Origin: GCA-2708415 sp964351905
GTDB taxonomy: Bacteria; Pseudomonadota; Alphaproteobacteria; Micavibrionales; Micavibrionaceae
Direction of reading: 5' to 3'
Assembly: GCA_964351905.1 (NCBI GenBank)
Contig: CAYGPG010000014.1
Location: forward strand, 1 to 47,300
DNA length: 47,300 nt
Positions 24,103 to 32,831 of the stretch are shown in pieces. A program made the translations under genes and the position numbers. Below the pieces are notes generated by a model. That model did not search any database, was not told where the DNA came from, and saw only the letters and a program-made list of their open reading frames with translations. The stretch's first letter is position 1. Each line of letters starts with the position of its first letter.

Positions 24103-24468
24103 TCATTTTGGATGAACGAGCTTTTTTACACTCTTTACAAGGCTTAATAGATCGCCGCGAACATCTTCAGGGAAATTTACGATCTCACTTGTGATGGTCA
24201 TGATGTTCTTGTCAAGCGCACTGGTATTGTAGGCTGCATCATCACCGTAGAAATAATTGACCGGCACAGCGAAAACATCAGCCATTTGTTTGATGCTCTC
24301 GGCTGATAATCGGTTTTCACCAGTTTCATATTTATGAATCTGTTGTGCGCTCACATCAATACGCTCACCAAGATCGCCTTGAGATAGATTTGCGCTCAAT
24401 CTAATCAGCATTAATCGCTTTCCCACAGCGACATTAAAATCCATTTGATGTTGTTTTTGATCTGACAT
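24103..24468 (-). CDS. XRE family transcriptional regulator
   Basis: 121 aa from the ATG at 24468; a TTG two codons earlier is also in frame. The N-terminal HTH has VGKRLMLIRLSANLSQGDLGERI and SAQQIHKYETGENRLSAESI, typical of phage-repressor-like XRE proteins of Alphaproteobacteria. The C-terminal helix (VRGDLLSLVKSVKKLV) may dimerise. It ends 2 bases from the capV stop on the other strand. It could regulate CBASS or the element; there is no direct evidence for either. Confidence 0.85.
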   Translation of the reverse strand: MSDQKQHQMDFNVAVGKRLMLIRLSANLSQGDLGERIDVSAQQIHKYETGENRLSAESIKQMADVFAVPVNYFYGDDAAYNTSALDKNIMTITSEIVNFPEDVRGDLLSLVKSVKKLVHPK

Positions 24469-24605
24469 TTCCAATTATTTTTTATACTTTGATGGTTGGA
24501 GGGCTATTAATATTAGAGTGATAATATATCTTATGGTAATTTTTAGAAGAGGGGGTTGTCAGCGTTCGACCAAGAGCGGACACTGAATAACGAGATTGAT
24601 CCCTT

Positions 24606-24651
24606 TGATTGCGGGAGCAGAATTTAAACCCATGACCTTCAGGTTATGAGC
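24606..24651 (-). other. Decayed 3' half of tRNA-fMet, possible attachment-site remnant
   Basis: The minus strand carries GCTCATAACCTGAAGGTC (24651-24634), which matches the anticodon loop, 3' anticodon stem and variable loop of bacterial initiator tRNA. A degenerate T-arm, an acceptor strand CTCCCGCA and an ATCA end follow. The 5' half is absent and the T-stem has a mismatch and several G-U changes, so it is not a working tRNA. Such 3' fragments are what tRNA-targeting integrases leave behind. It lies between the mobile region and chromosomal-looking genes. Confidence 0.65.
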
Positions 24652-24865
24652 GCAAACCGAACCTCTTTAACGCCTTGTTTTTACTGCATTTAACCTTACA
24701 AATTTAGTAATATGTGCAAGAAAGTGTGTAAGTCAAATAGTTAAACAAAAATCTACATTTATAATTTCTAAATAATTTTTTTTAGACTTCAGAAAGAAAC
24801 TAAGGTTAATTTTTCACTTTCGCACGCCCACATAATAACTTCCCTCAGCTATCTAAAACAGCCCT

Positions 24866-25459
24866 TTATTTATCTAAGATCGCTTCAATACGCGCTTGCA
24901 AATTTGGCAAAATATCACTTTCAAACCATTTATTTTTCTTTAGCCAGATATTGTTGCGGGGGCTCGGATGTGGCAACGGCAAGTTATCCGGCCAAAACTC
25001 TTGCCATGCTTTGACAGTACCAGTAAGAGTATTTTTCTTTCGACCTTTGAGGTGCCAATCAATAGCGTATTGTCCAATGACAAGAGTTAATTGTATATTT
25101 GGCATTATAGCCAAGAGCTGGTTACGCCACCTATCTGCACATTCCTTACGCGGCGGCAGATCACCCGATTTTCCTGTGCCAGGGTAACAAAAACCCATAG
25201 GTAAAATTGCTATTCTTTCGGGATTATAAAAAGTAGATTTACCAACGCCCATCCAAGTGCGCAAACGATCACCACTAAGATCATCAAATGGAATGCCACT
25301 GGTGTGGACTTTACTGCCTGGCGCTTGCCCTGCAATGAGAATTCTAGCATTTGGGTGAATTTGAAAAACAGGTCGTACTCCATGCGGTAGATGGTGACTG
25401 CATAAATTACAAGCCTTTACATTCTGGGTTACCGTTTTGTAATTTAAATTATTAACCAT
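24866..25459 (-). CDS. uracil-DNA glycosylase family protein
   Basis: 197 aa. The family's water-activating motif appears as GQAPGSKVH near residue 44 and the DNA-intercalation motif as HPSPRN near residue 165. Cysteines at 17 and 20 (CNLC) and further ones in GFCYPG and KECADRW could bind an iron-sulfur cluster, as in type 4 and 5 enzymes, but I cannot confirm all ligands. Substrate specificity is open. It lies 99 bases after moeB on the same strand, with a weak bulged hairpin between, and may be partly co-transcribed. Confidence 0.8.
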   Translation of the reverse strand: MVNNLNYKTVTQNVKACNLCSHHLPHGVRPVFQIHPNARILIAGQAPGSKVHTSGIPFDDLSGDRLRTWMGVGKSTFYNPERIAILPMGFCYPGTGKSGDLPPRKECADRWRNQLLAIMPNIQLTLVIGQYAIDWHLKGRKKNTLTGTVKAWQEFWPDNLPLPHPSPRNNIWLKKNKWFESDILPNLQARIEAILDK

Positions 25460-25558
25460 CCCTTAATAGTACCATAATGAAACTCACTTGATTAAAAGTT
25501 GAGTTTTCTCTACTGGCTAAATCTCCGTCAACAATTTCAAAACATGAAAGAGAAAGGA

Positions 25559-26611
25559 TCATTGGCCTTTATAACTCAAATTTTCAAGCCCACCCTTAAC
25601 AGAGAAGACATTTTCAAATCCTTCTGAGCGCAGTTTTTTTGTGAGTATAAGGCTTCGGTATCCTTTAGCACAAATAATGGCGGTTGGTGTGTTTTTGTCG
25701 ATATAATTATTGTTCCATTGTGATAAAGGGTGATGCATTGCTTTTATGTTCACAGGAGACTTCGTAACTTCTTTTCGTTCACGAACATCAATAAGCACAT
25801 AACTTTCATCAATATGATTTATGATGTAATCAGACGGCACATGAAGCCGATCTAAACTTTCATCTTTAGTACAAATAGGACAGGTTTTATTTTTCCACCA
25901 GCCAATCTTCCGGCTTTCCATGCTACGCACATCAAACACCCAGCTTGTGGCATGGGCCAGTGTCTCAATCCCTAAGAGATGTTGAAGGGCAATATCTGCT
26001 TGCAGGCTTCCAAATACTCCAGGTAGTGCGCCAATGACACCACGTTCAGCACATGACCCTGCACAACTCTCTTCTGGTATTTTGGGGCTGCGGCAACGTA
26101 AACATGTTTGCTCTTTGGAAAAATTATATCGATGAATGACACCTTCGAAGCTATGAATACTGGCCGTAATTAAATCTATTTTTTGCAATCGGCATGTATC
26201 ATGAATCAAATAATTTGTAGAAAAATTATCCGTACAATCAACGACAAGATCATGTTCTTTTACAGTTTCTTCTGCATTCCCAAGAACAAAATCTTCATTC
26301 ACATTTTCTATATGAATGAACGGGTTTTGCATACGTAGGTTTTGTGCCGCGATTTGTGCCTTCATCTTTCCAGCATCGTCTATAGTATAGAGCGGTTGGC
26401 GATGAAGATTGCTTATCTCTACCTGGTCGCCATCGATAATAGTGATATGTCCAACACCCGCTGCACTCAGATATTGTAAGACAGGACAGCCAAGGCCACC
26501 CGCCCCAACAATAAGTACACGTGAATTTTTTAATTTTTGCTGGCCTGCTTCTCCGATCTCAGAAAGTTGAATTTGCCGTGCGTAAAATTGATCTTCTTCA
26601 TTCTGCGGCAT
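25559..26611 (-). CDS. moeB: MoeB/ThiF-type adenylyltransferase fused to rhodanese
   Basis: Adenylates the MoaD C-terminus as a step in making MPT synthase sulfur carriers. The ATG at 26611 has AGGA upstream; another lies at 26632. The N-terminal ThiF domain has GAGGLGCPVLQYLSAAGVG and IDGDQVEISNLHRQ; zinc cysteines are CLRC and CPIC. A C-terminal rhodanese domain (about 255-350) has an active-site CAKGYRS. This fusion resembles eukaryotic MOCS3/Uba4 and would combine adenylation with sulfur transfer. The start overlaps moaE by 14 bases. Last gene of the Moco operon. Confidence 0.9.
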   Translation of the reverse strand: MPQNEEDQFYARQIQLSEIGEAGQQKLKNSRVLIVGAGGLGCPVLQYLSAAGVGHITIIDGDQVEISNLHRQPLYTIDDAGKMKAQIAAQNLRMQNPFIHIENVNEDFVLGNAEETVKEHDLVVDCTDNFSTNYLIHDTCRLQKIDLITASIHSFEGVIHRYNFSKEQTCLRCRSPKIPEESCAGSCAERGVIGALPGVFGSLQADIALQHLLGIETLAHATSWVFDVRSMESRKIGWWKNKTCPICTKDESLDRLHVPSDYIINHIDESYVLIDVRERKEVTKSPVNIKAMHHPLSQWNNNYIDKNTPTAIICAKGYRSLILTKKLRSEGFENVFSVKGGLENLSYKGQ

Positions 26612-27041
26612 GCGTGTTTTCCTGATGCACATGCGCGCAATGATGGCACGCTACCCATTCTTTTGTGCCGTCGGCATAATACTCACGCTTCCATATAGGC
26701 ACGCGCTTCTTGATCTCATCGATAATATATTGCGTAGCTTTAAAAGCGGTTTTACGATGAATAGCACCCGTACTGACATAAACGGCGGTATCACCAATAT
26801 CTAAATGCCCTGCACGGTGAATAGCATAAGCATCAAGAATATCAAATTTCTCCAACGCTTCTCGGATAATCTTTTGACCTTCACTTTTGGCAAGGGCATC
26901 ATAGGCTTCGTACTCTAAAGATTGCACCTCTTTTCCATCATTAATGGAACGCACTCGCCCAATAAAATCAACCACACCGCCAATATGAGAATTTTTAAAA
27001 CTATAAGGAACTGTGATTGGGCTATCGGTAATTTCAAACAT
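26598..27041 (-). CDS. moaE: Molybdopterin synthase large subunit MoaE
   Basis: Catalytic subunit that converts precursor Z (cPMP) to molybdopterin with MoaD as sulfur donor. The 147-aa product has GGVVDFIGRVRSIN, LEYEAYDALAKSEGQKI, the RAGHLDIGDTAVYVS strand and the conserved lysine region VPIWKREYYADGTKEWV. The His/Cys-rich tail (ACHHCAHVHQENTH) is longer than usual and could bind metal. It begins 2 bases after moaD. Confidence 0.93.
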   Translation of the reverse strand: MFEITDSPITVPYSFKNSHIGGVVDFIGRVRSINDGKEVQSLEYEAYDALAKSEGQKIIREALEKFDILDAYAIHRAGHLDIGDTAVYVSTGAIHRKTAFKATQYIIDEIKKRVPIWKREYYADGTKEWVACHHCAHVHQENTHAAE

Positions 27042-27043
27042 GT

Positions 27044-27286
27044 CTACCCCCCGGCCACAGGCGGAATAAAAACAATTTTATCACCCTCTTGCAGTGTGTA
27101 ATCCATATCAACGTACGCATCATCCGCCGCCACCATAATATCTTCTGGCATAAGCTTCCACCTAAAGCGTGTTTGTAACTCTGCATATAAATCACGCGCG
27201 GTGACGGCCTCTGTATTTATACTTTCTTCCGATAGCCCCGCATCGTCACGAAGTGCCGCAAAATAAGTCATATAAATTTTAGTCAT
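27044..27286 (-). CDS. moaD: Molybdopterin synthase sulfur carrier MoaD
   Basis: 80-aa ubiquitin-fold protein whose C-terminal glycine becomes a thiocarboxylate. It ends VFIPPVAGG with the required double glycine. IYMTYFAALRDDAGL is the typical first strand. It overlaps mobA by ATGA and precedes moaE, its partner subunit. Confidence 0.92.
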   Translation of the reverse strand: MTKIYMTYFAALRDDAGLSEESINTEAVTARDLYAELQTRFRWKLMPEDIMVAADDAYVDMDYTLQEGDKIVFIPPVAGG

Positions 27287-27894
27287 GAGACATTCCCTTG
27301 TTGCTGCATATCTTCAAGTTCTTCTGGTGTATTGATATTGGCAAGAACATGTGGCGCAATATCCTCTTCAATTATATGTGCCCCTAGAGATTTAAGTACA
27401 CCACGCGGACAGGTTTTGCCCGTTTCTTCAATAAAGTGTTTAATCGATACTTTGCCATGCGCCTCCCATATTGCAAAGAGCGGGTCAGGGCCACCTTTTA
27501 CAGGACTTTGAAAAGCCGTGCCTATACAATCTTGTTTGCGATGCCTGATTAATGTTTCAATCGCATCCGATGTGATATTCGGCATGTCAACGGCTAAGAC
27601 CAAAAAACTCATATTTGGATATTCATGCATTGCCGAGAGAATGCCATTCAAGGGTGATGAAATTGAAAACGCATCGGGAACGAGAGGAAAACCTTGAAGA
27701 TGTGCTTCACCTTTTTGATCTTCGCGAATCGATAGAAATGTTTCTTGTACATAAGGCGCGATCAAATCTGAAAGATGCTGCACTTGTGTTTGATCACCAT
27801 GATAACAAAGCGCGGCTTTATCACGCCCCATGCGTGTGCTGCGCCCCCCCGCCAAAATTAAACCGTATAAATTCTCATCAGGCGGCATAGTCAC
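27283..27894 (-). CDS. mobA: Molybdenum cofactor guanylyltransferase MobA
   Basis: Attaches GMP to the molybdenum cofactor to form MGD, used by DMSO-reductase-family enzymes. The 203-aa product has the nucleotide-binding LAGGRSTRMGRDKA and the VDMPNIT metal strand. A GTG at 27894 has AGGAGG five bases upstream, the optimal distance, so it is preferred over the ATG at 27888. It overlaps the moaC end by 17 bases. Its presence implies an MGD-type molybdoenzyme elsewhere in the genome. Confidence 0.9.
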   Translation of the reverse strand: MTMPPDENLYGLILAGGRSTRMGRDKAALCYHGDQTQVQHLSDLIAPYVQETFLSIREDQKGEAHLQGFPLVPDAFSISSPLNGILSAMHEYPNMSFLVLAVDMPNITSDAIETLIRHRKQDCIGTAFQSPVKGGPDPLFAIWEAHGKVSIKHFIEETGKTCPRGVLKSLGAHIIEEDIAPHVLANINTPEELEDMQQQGNVS

Positions 27895-28366
27895 TTTTAC
27901 CTCCTGTTTTGGATAACAGCTTTATTTCACTAATTACAATATCATGGCTAAGTGCTTTGCACATATCATAGACAGTAAGTGCCGCAGCACTTGCACCCGT
28001 GAGTGCTTCCATCTCGACGCCAGTTTTTGCTGTAACGCTTACAGCGCATGTAATGATGGCTTCTCCGTTACCGATATCCGTTTCAAAATCGATCCCCTCA
28101 ATCGGTAGAGCGTGACAAAACGGTATTAGTTCATCGGTACGTTTAACGGCCTGAGTCCCTGCAATAATGGCGGTTTGGAAAACCGGGCCTTTTTTGCTGT
28201 TAATCTCTCCATCTTTTAATGCATTTTGTACTTCGGGTGGCAATGAAATAACCGCCTGTGCCCTTGCTGTGCGCTTGGTTACAATCTTATCAGATATATT
28301 CACCATTTGCGGCTGACCGCTTGCATCAATATGGGTAAGTTTGTTCTTTGTGCTCATGCGCGTCAT
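27878..28366 (-). CDS. moaC: Cyclic pyranopterin monophosphate synthase MoaC
   Basis: Second enzyme of Moco synthesis, working after MoaA. 162 aa with the conserved IPFCHALPIEGIDF and KTGVEMEALTGASAAALTVYDM segments that form the active site. It overlaps the moaA stop by ATGA, so translation is coupled. Confidence 0.95.
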   Translation of the reverse strand: MTRMSTKNKLTHIDASGQPQMVNISDKIVTKRTARAQAVISLPPEVQNALKDGEINSKKGPVFQTAIIAGTQAVKRTDELIPFCHALPIEGIDFETDIGNGEAIITCAVSVTAKTGVEMEALTGASAAALTVYDMCKALSHDIVISEIKLLSKTGGKSDYAA

Positions 28367-29328
28367 CCACCAATTTTATACATTTCTTCTTGTTGATACG
28401 GTATACGATCAAAGGGTTTCATATCAATGACGTCCTGCAAAGCTTCAGGATACTCTTCTTTTCTTAAAGGCTTAAGGTCAATGCCTTGTTCCATAAATAG
28501 GCAGGGGCGAATATGTCCTTGCGGCGTCAAACGAAGGCGTGAACACCCCCCGCAAAATGGCTTAGATTCCGAGGTGATAAAGCCTATCCACGCGCCATTT
28601 GAAACATGATAATTACGCGATGTGCTATCTACTGCATCAATCATTGGCGTGAGGGTATACTGCGCTTGTAAGTTTTCGATCATTTCATCAGCAGGAATAA
28701 AACGCGCTTCATACCAATTTTTCATGACGCCTATTTTCATAGATTCCAAAAGTCGAACAGGTATATCGTGCTTAGCCGACCATAATGCGAAATCGACAAC
28801 TTCATGATCGTTAAGACCGCGCATCGCCACAACATTTACTTTTATCTCAAATCCTAAATCTTTGGCGGTATAGATAGCATCCATCACGTGCTCATGCCCA
28901 CTCCGCCGAGTAATACGTTTGAAATTTTCAGCATCTAACGTATCAAGGGAAATATTCAAATGCCGAAGCTCAGTATCTTTTAGCATGGGCAACAAAGGCT
29001 TTAATAGCAATGCATTGGTTGTCAGACCCAGTTTTTCAACGCCAATACCGGATAGACCTTCTGCAATTTCCACTAAATCTTTTCGCAATGTCGGCTCCCC
29101 GCCCGTCAGTCGAATTTCCTCAATCCCCATCCCAACAAGGTTTTGAGCAATACGAATAAGGTCTTCTGCGCTTGCCCAATCCTCTTGCTTCATAAATTTC
29201 GGGTTTTCCGGCATGCAATAGAGGCACCGCAAATTACAGGCATCCAGCAGGGAGATGCGCAATTTCCGCATACGTCGTCCATGTTTATCAATCATGACAT
29301 ACCCATCGGTTTCCATCTTTATCGACAT
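28363..29328 (-). CDS. moaA: GTP 3',8-cyclase MoaA (radical SAM)
   Basis: Starts Moco synthesis from GTP. 321 aa with the radical-SAM CNLRCLYC motif (C31, C35, C38), the SAM-binding GGEPTLRKDL and a second cluster site FCGGCSRLRL...RPCLF. It ends in KIGG, the double glycine needed for activity. It starts 2 bases after moeA and overlaps moaC. Confidence 0.95.
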   Translation of the reverse strand: MSIKMETDGYVMIDKHGRRMRKLRISLLDACNLRCLYCMPENPKFMKQEDWASAEDLIRIAQNLVGMGIEEIRLTGGEPTLRKDLVEIAEGLSGIGVEKLGLTTNALLLKPLLPMLKDTELRHLNISLDTLDAENFKRITRRSGHEHVMDAIYTAKDLGFEIKVNVVAMRGLNDHEVVDFALWSAKHDIPVRLLESMKIGVMKNWYEARFIPADEMIENLQAQYTLTPMIDAVDSTSRNYHVSNGAWIGFITSESKPFCGGCSRLRLTPQGHIRPCLFMEQGIDLKPLRKEEYPEALQDVIDMKPFDRIPYQQEEMYKIGG

Positions 29329-29330
29329 GT

Positions 29331-30542
29331 TTATTGACCGGGCCTCCAGCTATAAAATGGGTAATACTCACCCGCGTTAAAATGCTTATGATCGGCGGAA
29401 AGTTCGATAAAACCATCACTATCCACAAGACTCATAAAATCGCCCGATCCGTTATGAGGTAAAGGATAGGCTTTGTTATATTCATCGATACGCACCGGTG
29501 CGAAATATGTTAAGGGCGGTTTAAAAGCTATAGGCTCTGCAAGCTCCACAAACGACTTTTTATGGCTATCGGAGGCTATGCCACTCATCTTCCTTACTGC
29601 GGGAAGTGCATAACGAAGCGTACATGTCAGTGCAGAAACTGGATTTCCCGGCAATCCAAAAACAGGAACGCCCGTTTTGGATACACCAAACCACATCGGT
29701 TTGCCTGGGCGTTGAGCAACCCTATGCAGGATTTTTTGTACCTCTAAATCATCTAGGGCATCTGGGACAAAATCATATTTCCCTTTTGAAACACCGCCAG
29801 TAATTAATATGATATCACTACCCTTAAGCGCTTCTTCAATGACGGCACGCGTGCTCTCAAAATCATCTTGAACATGGCGTATGAAGTTTACATCAAAGCC
29901 ACCTTTCTCAAACACAGCTGCAATCATCACATCATTGCTGCGATATAACTGGTGAGGTTTTGCATCAGTATCAAGCGGTAAAAGCTCATCCCCTGTTGTA
30001 ATGATAGCTATCTTTGGCTTTTTATAAACACTGATCTCTGCAACTCCATTTGAGGCAAGCATTGTAATTTCCGGCGCTTCGATCATTGTCCCTTTTGTGA
30101 GCAACAAATCACCTTTCCGAATATCAGCGCCCAAGTGATGCAAATTTGCACCTTCGGAAATATTGGCTTCTATCACCCTAAAACCCGCATCTGTCTTTTC
30201 CAGATCTTCATAAGGAATAACGCAATCTGCTCCATGAGGCAGCGGTGCACCCGTTGCGACTTCAATGCAATTTTGAGGACCGCCGAGAGTGGTTTGCGGC
30301 ATGCCTGCTTGGGCATAGGTTTCAGACTTATAAATATGTCCTGGCTCCATCTTTTTTATATGAGTCGACAATACTGAAATGCCATCTTTGGTTGCACGAT
30401 CAAAAGGTGGATAGGGTCTTTTTGCATGAATGTCTTCGGCTAAGACTCTTCCTCGCGCCTGCGCTAATATAAAAATCTCTTCAGGTAAGACGCCAAGCGC
30501 ACCCAGGACTTTTAATTCAGCGGTTTTAACATCTAGCAACAT
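29331..30542 (-). CDS. moeA: Molybdopterin molybdenumtransferase MoeA
   Basis: Inserts molybdate into adenylated molybdopterin. About 403 aa from the ATG at 30542; a GTG three codons upstream is an alternative. It has RPYPPFDRATKDG, the substrate loop TGAPLPHGADCVI, ITTGDELLP and the ITGGVSKGKYDF and GLPGNPVSAL motifs of the MoeA/gephyrin fold. First gene of the operon. No mogA or moaB appears nearby. Confidence 0.94.
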   Translation of the reverse strand: MLLDVKTAELKVLGALGVLPEEIFILAQARGRVLAEDIHAKRPYPPFDRATKDGISVLSTHIKKMEPGHIYKSETYAQAGMPQTTLGGPQNCIEVATGAPLPHGADCVIPYEDLEKTDAGFRVIEANISEGANLHHLGADIRKGDLLLTKGTMIEAPEITMLASNGVAEISVYKKPKIAIITTGDELLPLDTDAKPHQLYRSNDVMIAAVFEKGGFDVNFIRHVQDDFESTRAVIEEALKGSDIILITGGVSKGKYDFVPDALDDLEVQKILHRVAQRPGKPMWFGVSKTGVPVFGLPGNPVSALTCTLRYALPAVRKMSGIASDSHKKSFVELAEPIAFKPPLTYFAPVRIDEYNKAYPLPHNGSGDFMSLVDSDGFIELSADHKHFNAGEYYPFYSWRPGQ

Positions 30543-30565
30543 ACCCAACACTTTATCTTAAAACG

Positions 30566-30605
30566 CCAACAATACCAGCATCAATGGAGATACCGGTATT
30601 GTTGG
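30566..30605 (-). terminator. Terminator-like inverted repeat between GST and moeA
   Basis: CCAACAATACC (30566-30576) and GGTATTGTTGG (30595-30605) form a perfect 11-bp stem with an 18-base loop. On the minus strand it follows the GST stop and is followed by CGTTTTAAG. It would separate GST from moeA transcription. Confidence 0.6.
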
Positions 30606-30622
30606 AGATAGAGGGTAAAAAT

Positions 30623-31243
30623 TTAAGCGGCGAGTGCTATCGTCGTCGGAGTCATTCCAACAAAGCCATCTTGTGCTTCGACGCGACTTAGCCATGCTTT
30701 AATATTTGCATAAGGCGCAAGATCTACATCACCTTCTGGTGCATGTGCGATATATGAATATCCAGCCACATCCGCAATCGTAATGTCAGAACCAATTAAA
30801 AAGTCACGATCAGCTAAGATCTTATCCAAAATTTCAAAGAAATTATGTGCAATTTGCTTAGCGTTTTCGTGATCTATACCTGCGCCGAATACAGTCACAA
30901 GACGCGCCGAGGCTGGACCGGAGAAAATTTGGCTTGCGGCTGCAGTTAACCATTGCTGCACTTGCGCAGCCTTTTCAGGGTCGCTTGGATACCATTTACC
31001 TGTAGAATCATATTTTTGCGCAAGATAAACAAGAATGGCATTTGAATCGTAAATCACCGTGCCGTTGTCATCCAAAACGGGCACAGTTCCATGTGGGTTT
31101 AGCTTAAGAAATTCTTCAGTCTTATGCTCACCACCTGCTAGATCCATTTCATGAAGGTCATACTCCACACCCAAAAGACCTAACATAAGACGTGCACGGT
31201 GGGCATGACCTGATTTATCAAGACTGTATAATTTAACTGACAT
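30623..31243 (-). CDS. Glutathione S-transferase family protein
   Basis: 206 aa. The N-terminal thioredoxin-like domain has LYSLDKSGHAHRARLMLGLLG with the Ser region for glutathione activation, the cis-Pro motif HGTVPVLDD, and the YDSNAILVYLAQKY glutathione-binding turn. The C-terminal helical domain has GSDITIADVAGY. It conjugates or reduces electrophiles with glutathione; the substrate is unknown. It is downstream of araC and BLUF on the same strand but 158 bases away, with its own AAGGAG ribosome site and probable promoter. Confidence 0.9.
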   Translation of the reverse strand: MSVKLYSLDKSGHAHRARLMLGLLGVEYDLHEMDLAGGEHKTEEFLKLNPHGTVPVLDDNGTVIYDSNAILVYLAQKYDSTGKWYPSDPEKAAQVQQWLTAAASQIFSGPASARLVTVFGAGIDHENAKQIAHNFFEILDKILADRDFLIGSDITIADVAGYSYIAHAPEGDVDLAPYANIKAWLSRVEAQDGFVGMTPTTIALAA

Positions 31244-31401
31244 ATTGTATCTCCTTTTTTATCAAACAGTGTTAAGCATTGCATCAGTATATTTCAATTC
31301 ATGCTTTTGATAAAAAAAGTTACACAATTTTTTGACTTTTGTTTTCATGAGATATGTAAGCCCATGATCTTTCGCAGTTTTCAAGAAAAAGCAAGCAAAG
31401 C

Positions 31402-32262
31402 CTAGTTTGCAATTTTCCCTGGCGTTGTATTCATATATTTTTTGAAGACATTATTGAAATGGGACTGGTCATTGAAACCAAGCATGAAGGAAATATCGCT
31501 TAGGGATTCCAGGCCATCGCTAAGTAATGTCAAGGCGTTATGTACTTTCATGGTACGCCAGAATATATTTGGCACGACACCAATCCGCTTTTTAAAATAG
31601 CGACTGAAGTAAGACTTGCTGACATCAAATTTAGCCATTATATCAGTCATTTTTAAATCACTGCGAACATTCTTTTCTAAAATATCAACAATATCATAAA
31701 CCATATCGTCTTTTTTAATGCTGTGCGGGATCTCATCCAAGGCTGGATGGTTTTTTTCAATCATGGTTTGAAAAATTGAAAAGATTTCACGGTTAAATAG
31801 GTCCAATTTTTCGGCCTGATTATTGAGGATTTTGTCACCTCCTGCTTCCAATAGGGGAATATAGCCCATGGAATGGTGGAATATTTTCTGCCACAGAAGA
31901 TCACTTTTTAAAATAGAGGCACAAAAACGATGCCTAATTTCAGGGTAGTCTAGTTTTTCCACTTTGTCTTTTAAAAAACGCAAGCGAATACAGGCCGCAC
32001 TTCCTTGCTGACAAACGATTTCAGAGTAACTAGAGCGCGTCATAACAAAGATATCACCTGCTGTTAATTTCTCACGTTTGTTATAAGCACGGATGGTTAA
32101 ACTTCCGTCCAATACTAGGAAAATATCCAACTGCTCTGCATAAATTTTAACAGGCTCTGTGCTGCCCTCAGGGTGATTAATAAACAAAAATTGCAAAGCG
32201 CCATTGGTTACAATGGCTTGGTTTTGTAAAGGATATAAAGTGTCTTTACTAGGGTTCACCAT
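31402..32262 (-). CDS. AraC family transcriptional regulator
   Basis: 286 aa from the ATG at 32262; a TTG just upstream is in frame. The N-terminal half looks like a cupin sensor (IYAEQLDIFLVLDGSLTIRAY...LTAGDIFVMT). The C-terminal pair of HTH motifs has MTDIMAKFDVSKSYFSRYFKKRIG and LSDISFMLGFNDQSHFNNVFKKYMNTTPG, the AraC signature. It starts 4 bases after the BLUF stop, so both are on one message. Likely targets are the divergent operon from 32832 and the downstream GST. Effector unknown. Confidence 0.92.
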   Translation of the reverse strand: MVNPSKDTLYPLQNQAIVTNGALQFLFINHPEGSTEPVKIYAEQLDIFLVLDGSLTIRAYNKREKLTAGDIFVMTRSSYSEIVCQQGSAACIRLRFLKDKVEKLDYPEIRHRFCASILKSDLLWQKIFHHSMGYIPLLEAGGDKILNNQAEKLDLFNREIFSIFQTMIEKNHPALDEIPHSIKKDDMVYDIVDILEKNVRSDLKMTDIMAKFDVSKSYFSRYFKKRIGVVPNIFWRTMKVHNALTLLSDGLESLSDISFMLGFNDQSHFNNVFKKYMNTTPGKIAN

Positions 32263-32266
32263 CAAT

Positions 32267-32692
32267 TTAATCTTTTAATGTTTCGAAAATCTGAATGACT
32301 TTTTGTGAATCAATATCATCAACATTGGCTGATGCATCGACAAGCTGCTGCCACGGCAGAATTGTGCCGACCAAATCAAATGTGTCATCATCTAACGACC
32401 GAAAAGCCATATTCCAATCAGGAAAAAGACGCTCAGTGATAGAACGTTTAAACAAAACACGGATATTTTCATGTCGCTTATAGTCCATGGTAATTTTACC
32501 CATAAGCGCTTGAACAGCTTTTTCTTCCCCTTCAAGTAATTGAATAAAAACGCCGCCACGATAAATCAGCTGGCCTGTAATTTCAGCCGCTTTATTATAT
32601 TCTTCTGCTTCTTTTAAAATGCTATCGATATGTTCGCGAATATTCTCGCGAATGTTAGTCTGTGCAAAACTAAGATAAATAAGCTGTATCAT
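32267..32692 (-). CDS. BLUF-domain blue-light sensor
   Basis: 141 aa, a single FAD-binding BLUF domain with a short C-terminal helix. Key residues are present: Y6 in LIYLSFA, N33 in YNKAAEITGQLIY, Q51 in GGVFIQLLEG, and FPDWNMAF with W93 and M95. These form the hydrogen-bond switch around flavin N5/O4. There is no output domain, so it must act by protein contact, probably with the AraC regulator encoded 4 bases away or with the sigma-like protein encoded divergently. Confidence 0.9.
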   Translation of the reverse strand: MIQLIYLSFAQTNIRENIREHIDSILKEAEEYNKAAEITGQLIYRGGVFIQLLEGEEKAVQALMGKITMDYKRHENIRVLFKRSITERLFPDWNMAFRSLDDDTFDLVGTILPWQQLVDASANVDDIDSQKVIQIFETLKD

Positions 32693-32831
32693 TGCCTTAA
32701 CCTAAAGATTTCATAGAAAAAGATCAAGAATTTAGTTCATTTTTTTACAATACCTATCTGCAATACAAAATCACAAAAAAAACTTACAACTCTTGAGTAT
32801 TAAAAAAACTGATAAATAACTGGGTAAAGCT
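32693..32831. promoter_or_regulatory. Divergent control region of the BLUF-AraC and detoxification operons
   Basis: 139 bp, very AT-rich with several A runs. It separates the BLUF start from the sigma-like gene. Any AraC or sigma binding site for the + strand cluster should lie here. I see no clear palindrome or strong consensus promoter. Confidence 0.5.

Noticed and set aside
24606..24651. Functional tRNA gene
   Set aside because: The 5' half is missing and the T-stem is broken; only a remnant is supported.
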